Below are positions 6,049 to 8,165 of a stretch of 8,165 nt of DNA, in pieces (the stretch's first letter is position 1; each line of letters begins with the position of its first letter). Under the pieces are notes generated by a model that was given only the letters and a program-made list of their open reading frames with translations, searched no databases and was not told the DNA's origin. A program made the position numbers and the translations under genes. This stretch comes from an uncultured Methylococcaceae bacterium (GTDB lineage: Bacteria > Pseudomonadota > Gammaproteobacteria > Methylococcales > Methylomonadaceae): NCBI GenBank assembly GCA_903939355.1, contig CAJAHC010000238.1:1-8165 (forward strand). The letters run 5' to 3'.

Positions 6049-7788
6049 TTAATAAACATCTCGAACATATCGCTTATCTTTTTTTAGTTGATTTACATAG
6101 TCTATAGCTTGTTGTTCAGAAAGTTTACCGTGCTTGGCTATTAACGCATGCAAAGCCTGATCGACATCTTTGGCCATTTTGTAAGCATCTCCGCAGACGT
6201 AGAAATAACCACCCTGTTCCAACCATAAATACAGCTCTGCACCTTGCTCGTGCATTCTATCTTGCACATAAATTTTGGCCTCTTGATCTCTGGAAAAAGC
6301 CAAGTCCAAACGAGTCAATAAACCACTTTTCTGAAAACTTTCCAGTTCATCGCGATATATATAATCAGTTGCTACATTTCTGTCACCAAAAAACAGCCAA
6401 TTTTTACCTGACGCTTTTCGATAACCACGTTCTTGTAAAAAAGCGCGAAAAGGTGCAATACCAGTCCCTGGGCCTACCATTATGATAGGTAAGTTATCAT
6501 TTTCAGGCACTCTAAAGACTTTATTAGGCGTAAAAAAACAGCGTACATTAGCTTCTGCATCAACCAAATCAGCCAGAAATGTTGAACACACACCTTTATG
6601 ATGGCGGCTATAACTGTCATAACGCACACTGGCTACGGTTAAATGTACAGCTTCCGGATATTTTTTTCCACTCGAAGAAATTGAATAAGCTCGATGTTGT
6701 AATGGCTTTAAAAGGGCTATAAATTCAGCAGCAGTCAATTCACAGACGGGTAATTGCAGTAATAAATCCAGCGTATCACGCCCCCATAAATAGTCTGCTA
6801 ATTTTTGCTTATCACCTGACTCAATTATACCGTTAAGATCTTGATCGCCGGAACGCATGGCTATTTCTTCAACCAACTCTTTACTGGGTGTTTTGATCTC
6901 AAAATAAATGCGTAAAGCGGTCTCCAACAACATTAAATCGCCGTTGACCGGAACATCTTCATCACCCTTACAACCAATGGCTTTGATAATGTCGGCAACC
7001 AGCTTAGGACAGTTTGTCGGCACTACGCATAACGCATCCCCCGCTTCATAACTTAATCCTGAACCAGTGATTGAAACTTCATAATGCCGAATCTCTTTAG
7101 AGGAAGAGGAATCTGTTAATAAACGATTAATCACTAAAGTACCGGGGAACGGATTTTTACGATGGTATACCGGTTTGTCTGAAGGTTGCGAATCAGTTTC
7201 TGAAATAATTGTAGTGTTTTCACCTGCCATATGTGGAATTACTGAAGTTATCCAGCGCTCTGCCGGCTCTTCATAATCCACATCACAATCGGTACGATCA
7301 TAAATACGCGTTGCTCCAAGATCAGTAAGCTTATTATCCCAATCTATTCCAGCTTGGCAGAATAAGTCATAACTGGTATCACCCAATGCCAACACTGAAT
7401 ACTTCAAACCTTCAAGTCGGGGCATTACTTCGGAACAAATACTATCCCACAACATTTGAGCATTATCGGGCATTTCACCCTCACCATAAGTACTCGTAAT
7501 AACCAACAAATAATCAATGGCCAGCAATGCTCCCGCTTCAATTTCATCCATGCATTTTACCAATGGCTTCAAGCCATAAGCTTTAGCAACTGCCCCTGCA
7601 TCATTTGCGACGGCCTCAGCACTTCCTGTTTGACTGCCATACAGTATGGTAATGGTGCGACTATCAGTTTGAGTTGAAAAACTGGCACTCTGAATCATGT
7701 GCGCATGCATGCCGGCAAAAAAACCGCTTAACCATGCGCGCTGTCCTTCGTTGTAGGGAGCATCAATTGGGAGTTGAGATAATTTCAT
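6049..7788 (-). CDS. cysJ: Assimilatory NADPH-sulfite reductase, flavoprotein alpha subunit
   Basis: Cytosolic diflavin reductase that passes electrons from NADPH through FAD and FMN to the CysI hemoprotein, which reduces sulfite to sulfide. The 579 aa (599 in E. coli) are complete. The N-terminal helix LPIDAPYNEGQRAWL (6-20) is typical of CysJ. The flavodoxin domain (about 46-187) has YGSQTGSAE at 50-58, STYGEGEMPD at 99-108 and LGDTSYDLFC at 135-144. The FAD domain has RAYSISSS at 366-373 and GVCSTF at 399-404. The NADPH domain has GPGTGIAPFRAFLQER at 439-454, FGDRN at 467-471, YVCGDAYKMAKDVD at 530-543, and the terminal KRYVRDVY with its aromatic end residue. The start is the first ATG and agrees with the family N-terminus, but has no clear Shine-Dalgarno. 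No cysI is visible next to it: downstream is the convergent MEKHLA gene, and upstream the fragment is not recognisable as CysI. Confidence 0.95.
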   Translation of the reverse strand: MKLSQLPIDAPYNEGQRAWLSGFFAGMHAHMIQSASFSTQTDSRTITILYGSQTGSAEAVANDAGAVAKAYGLKPLVKCMDEIEAGALLAIDYLLVITSTYGEGEMPDNAQMLWDSICSEVMPRLEGLKYSVLALGDTSYDLFCQAGIDWDNKLTDLGATRIYDRTDCDVDYEEPAERWITSVIPHMAGENTTIISETDSQPSDKPVYHRKNPFPGTLVINRLLTDSSSSKEIRHYEVSITGSGLSYEAGDALCVVPTNCPKLVADIIKAIGCKGDEDVPVNGDLMLLETALRIYFEIKTPSKELVEEIAMRSGDQDLNGIIESGDKQKLADYLWGRDTLDLLLQLPVCELTAAEFIALLKPLQHRAYSISSSGKKYPEAVHLTVASVRYDSYSRHHKGVCSTFLADLVDAEANVRCFFTPNKVFRVPENDNLPIIMVGPGTGIAPFRAFLQERGYRKASGKNWLFFGDRNVATDYIYRDELESFQKSGLLTRLDLAFSRDQEAKIYVQDRMHEQGAELYLWLEQGGYFYVCGDAYKMAKDVDQALHALIAKHGKLSEQQAIDYVNQLKKDKRYVRDVY

Positions 7789-7809
7789 TTAAGTTACTAA
7801 CAATTAGAT

Positions 7810-7840
7810 ATTATTTAAGTGTCCTGTTTCACAAAGTCAA
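7810..7840 (-). promoter_or_regulatory. Weak candidate promoter for cysJ
   Basis: On the minus strand TTGACT (7835-7840) is followed after 19 bases by AATAAT (7810-7815), each matching five of six positions. The spacer is longer than ideal. Together with the stem-loop behind it, this suggests cysJ can be transcribed on its own. Confidence 0.33.
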
Positions 7841-7868
7841 CAACACGAATTTTTAATTACAAATATAA

Positions 7869-7918
7869 ATTGGGGGTTTCTTTTACCGTATCATTATCTG
7901 GTAACAATATAACCCAAT
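7869..7918 (-). terminator. Two-tier stem-loop between the right-edge gene and cysJ
   Basis: Outer arms ATTGGGTT (7911-7918, minus-strand reading) and AACCCCCAAT (7869-7878) pair with a two-base CC bulge. Inside them TTACC (7900-7904) pairs with GGTAA (7883-7887) around a 12-base loop. On the minus strand the T-rich run TTATATTT follows at once. It lies 32 bp after the stop codon of the right-edge gene, where a Rho-independent terminator would be expected. The stem is interrupted and the T-run impure, so it may be only a weak terminator or an mRNA-stabilising hairpin. Confidence 0.42.
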
Positions 7919-7949
7919 CTATATTTTATTTATGTGACAACTAAACCCA

Positions 7950-8165
7950 TCAAGCTGGTTGCTCATTCGATATTGACTGAACAATACCCAAGCCAAGAAG
8001 TCCGGCCAAATATTCTTCTATACAAGGAATACCGACCAAAGCTTGTTTATTAATCTTATCCTGATCCATAATCCAGGCAGTAGAGCCTATAGAATAAATA
8101 CTTTGTACTGAGCGCTTAATCAATGCTGTTTTGTAATCATTAAGACGCTTACTGGCTAATAAAAC
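7950..8165 (-). CDS. C-terminal fragment of an unrecognised protein
   Basis: An open frame enters from the right edge and runs 71 codons to a TGA at 7950-7952, so the start and most of the protein lie outside the window. The visible part begins VLLASKRLNDYKTAL and contains SIGSTAWIMDQDK, then QALVGIPCIEEYLAGLLGLG, and ends SNEQPA. It looks like a soluble, mixed-helix domain end with no membrane segment or cofactor motif that I recognise. It shares strand with cysJ at a 161-bp distance and is followed by a possible terminator, so co-transcription is not assured. It does not resemble the C-terminus of CysI. That it is a real gene is likely from protein-like composition and an uninterrupted frame; the function is unknown. 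Confidence 0.6.
   Translation of the reverse strand, partial: VLLASKRLNDYKTALIKRSVQSIYSIGSTAWIMDQDKINKQALVGIPCIEEYLAGLLGLGIVQSISNEQPA

Noticed and set aside
7456..7856. Two plus-strand open frames of 73 and 60 codons opposite the cysJ 5' region
   Set aside because: They overlap the conserved flavodoxin-coding part of cysJ and have no recognisable domain or start signal.

Overview
The window looks like an ordinary chromosomal stretch from a gammaproteobacterium of moderate-to-low GC (roughly 38-44% in most genes). The NADPH-sulfite reductase flavoprotein, dihydropteroate synthase and MEKHLA-domain protein together suggest an environmental lineage such as the methylotrophic/methanotrophic Methylococcales. 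That placement is an inference from general protein character, not from a marker gene. There is no rRNA, tRNA, CRISPR array, insertion sequence or integrase. Most genes stand alone or are loosely spaced, so this reads as a mosaic of single housekeeping and accessory genes rather than one dedicated system.

Layout, left to right. (1) 29-1840, minus: a full-length ABC exporter half-transporter with a fused membrane and ATPase domain. (2) 2043-2948, minus: a PAPS-dependent sulfotransferase, more GC-rich than its neighbours, with a good ribosome binding site and a plausible sigma-70 promoter in the divergent spacer. (3) 3216-4040, plus: folP, dihydropteroate synthase, outside the ftsH-folP-glmM context known from enterics. 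(4) 4259-5302, plus: a CAX-type cation/H+ antiporter whose two alpha-repeat motifs depart from the family consensus. (5) 5434-5901, plus: a small stand-alone MEKHLA-domain protein, preceded by a perfect TATAAT box. (6) 6049-7788, minus: cysJ, convergent with the MEKHLA gene. (7) 7950-8165, minus: the C-terminal 71 residues of an unrecognised protein whose gene continues past the right edge. A stem-loop lies between it and cysJ.

Functional links are weak. The sulfotransferase consumes PAPS and CysJ reduces sulfite made from PAPS or APS, so both touch sulfur assimilation, but they are 3 kb apart and not co-transcribed. FolP (folate), the antiporter (cation homeostasis) and the MEKHLA protein (possible small-molecule or redox sensing) lie in the same direction but are separated by 218 and about 131 bp. 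I found no convincing novel multi-gene system. The items most worth a second look are the divergent antiporter motifs, the compositionally distinct sulfotransferase, the orphan folP and cysJ contexts, and the small MEKHLA protein.
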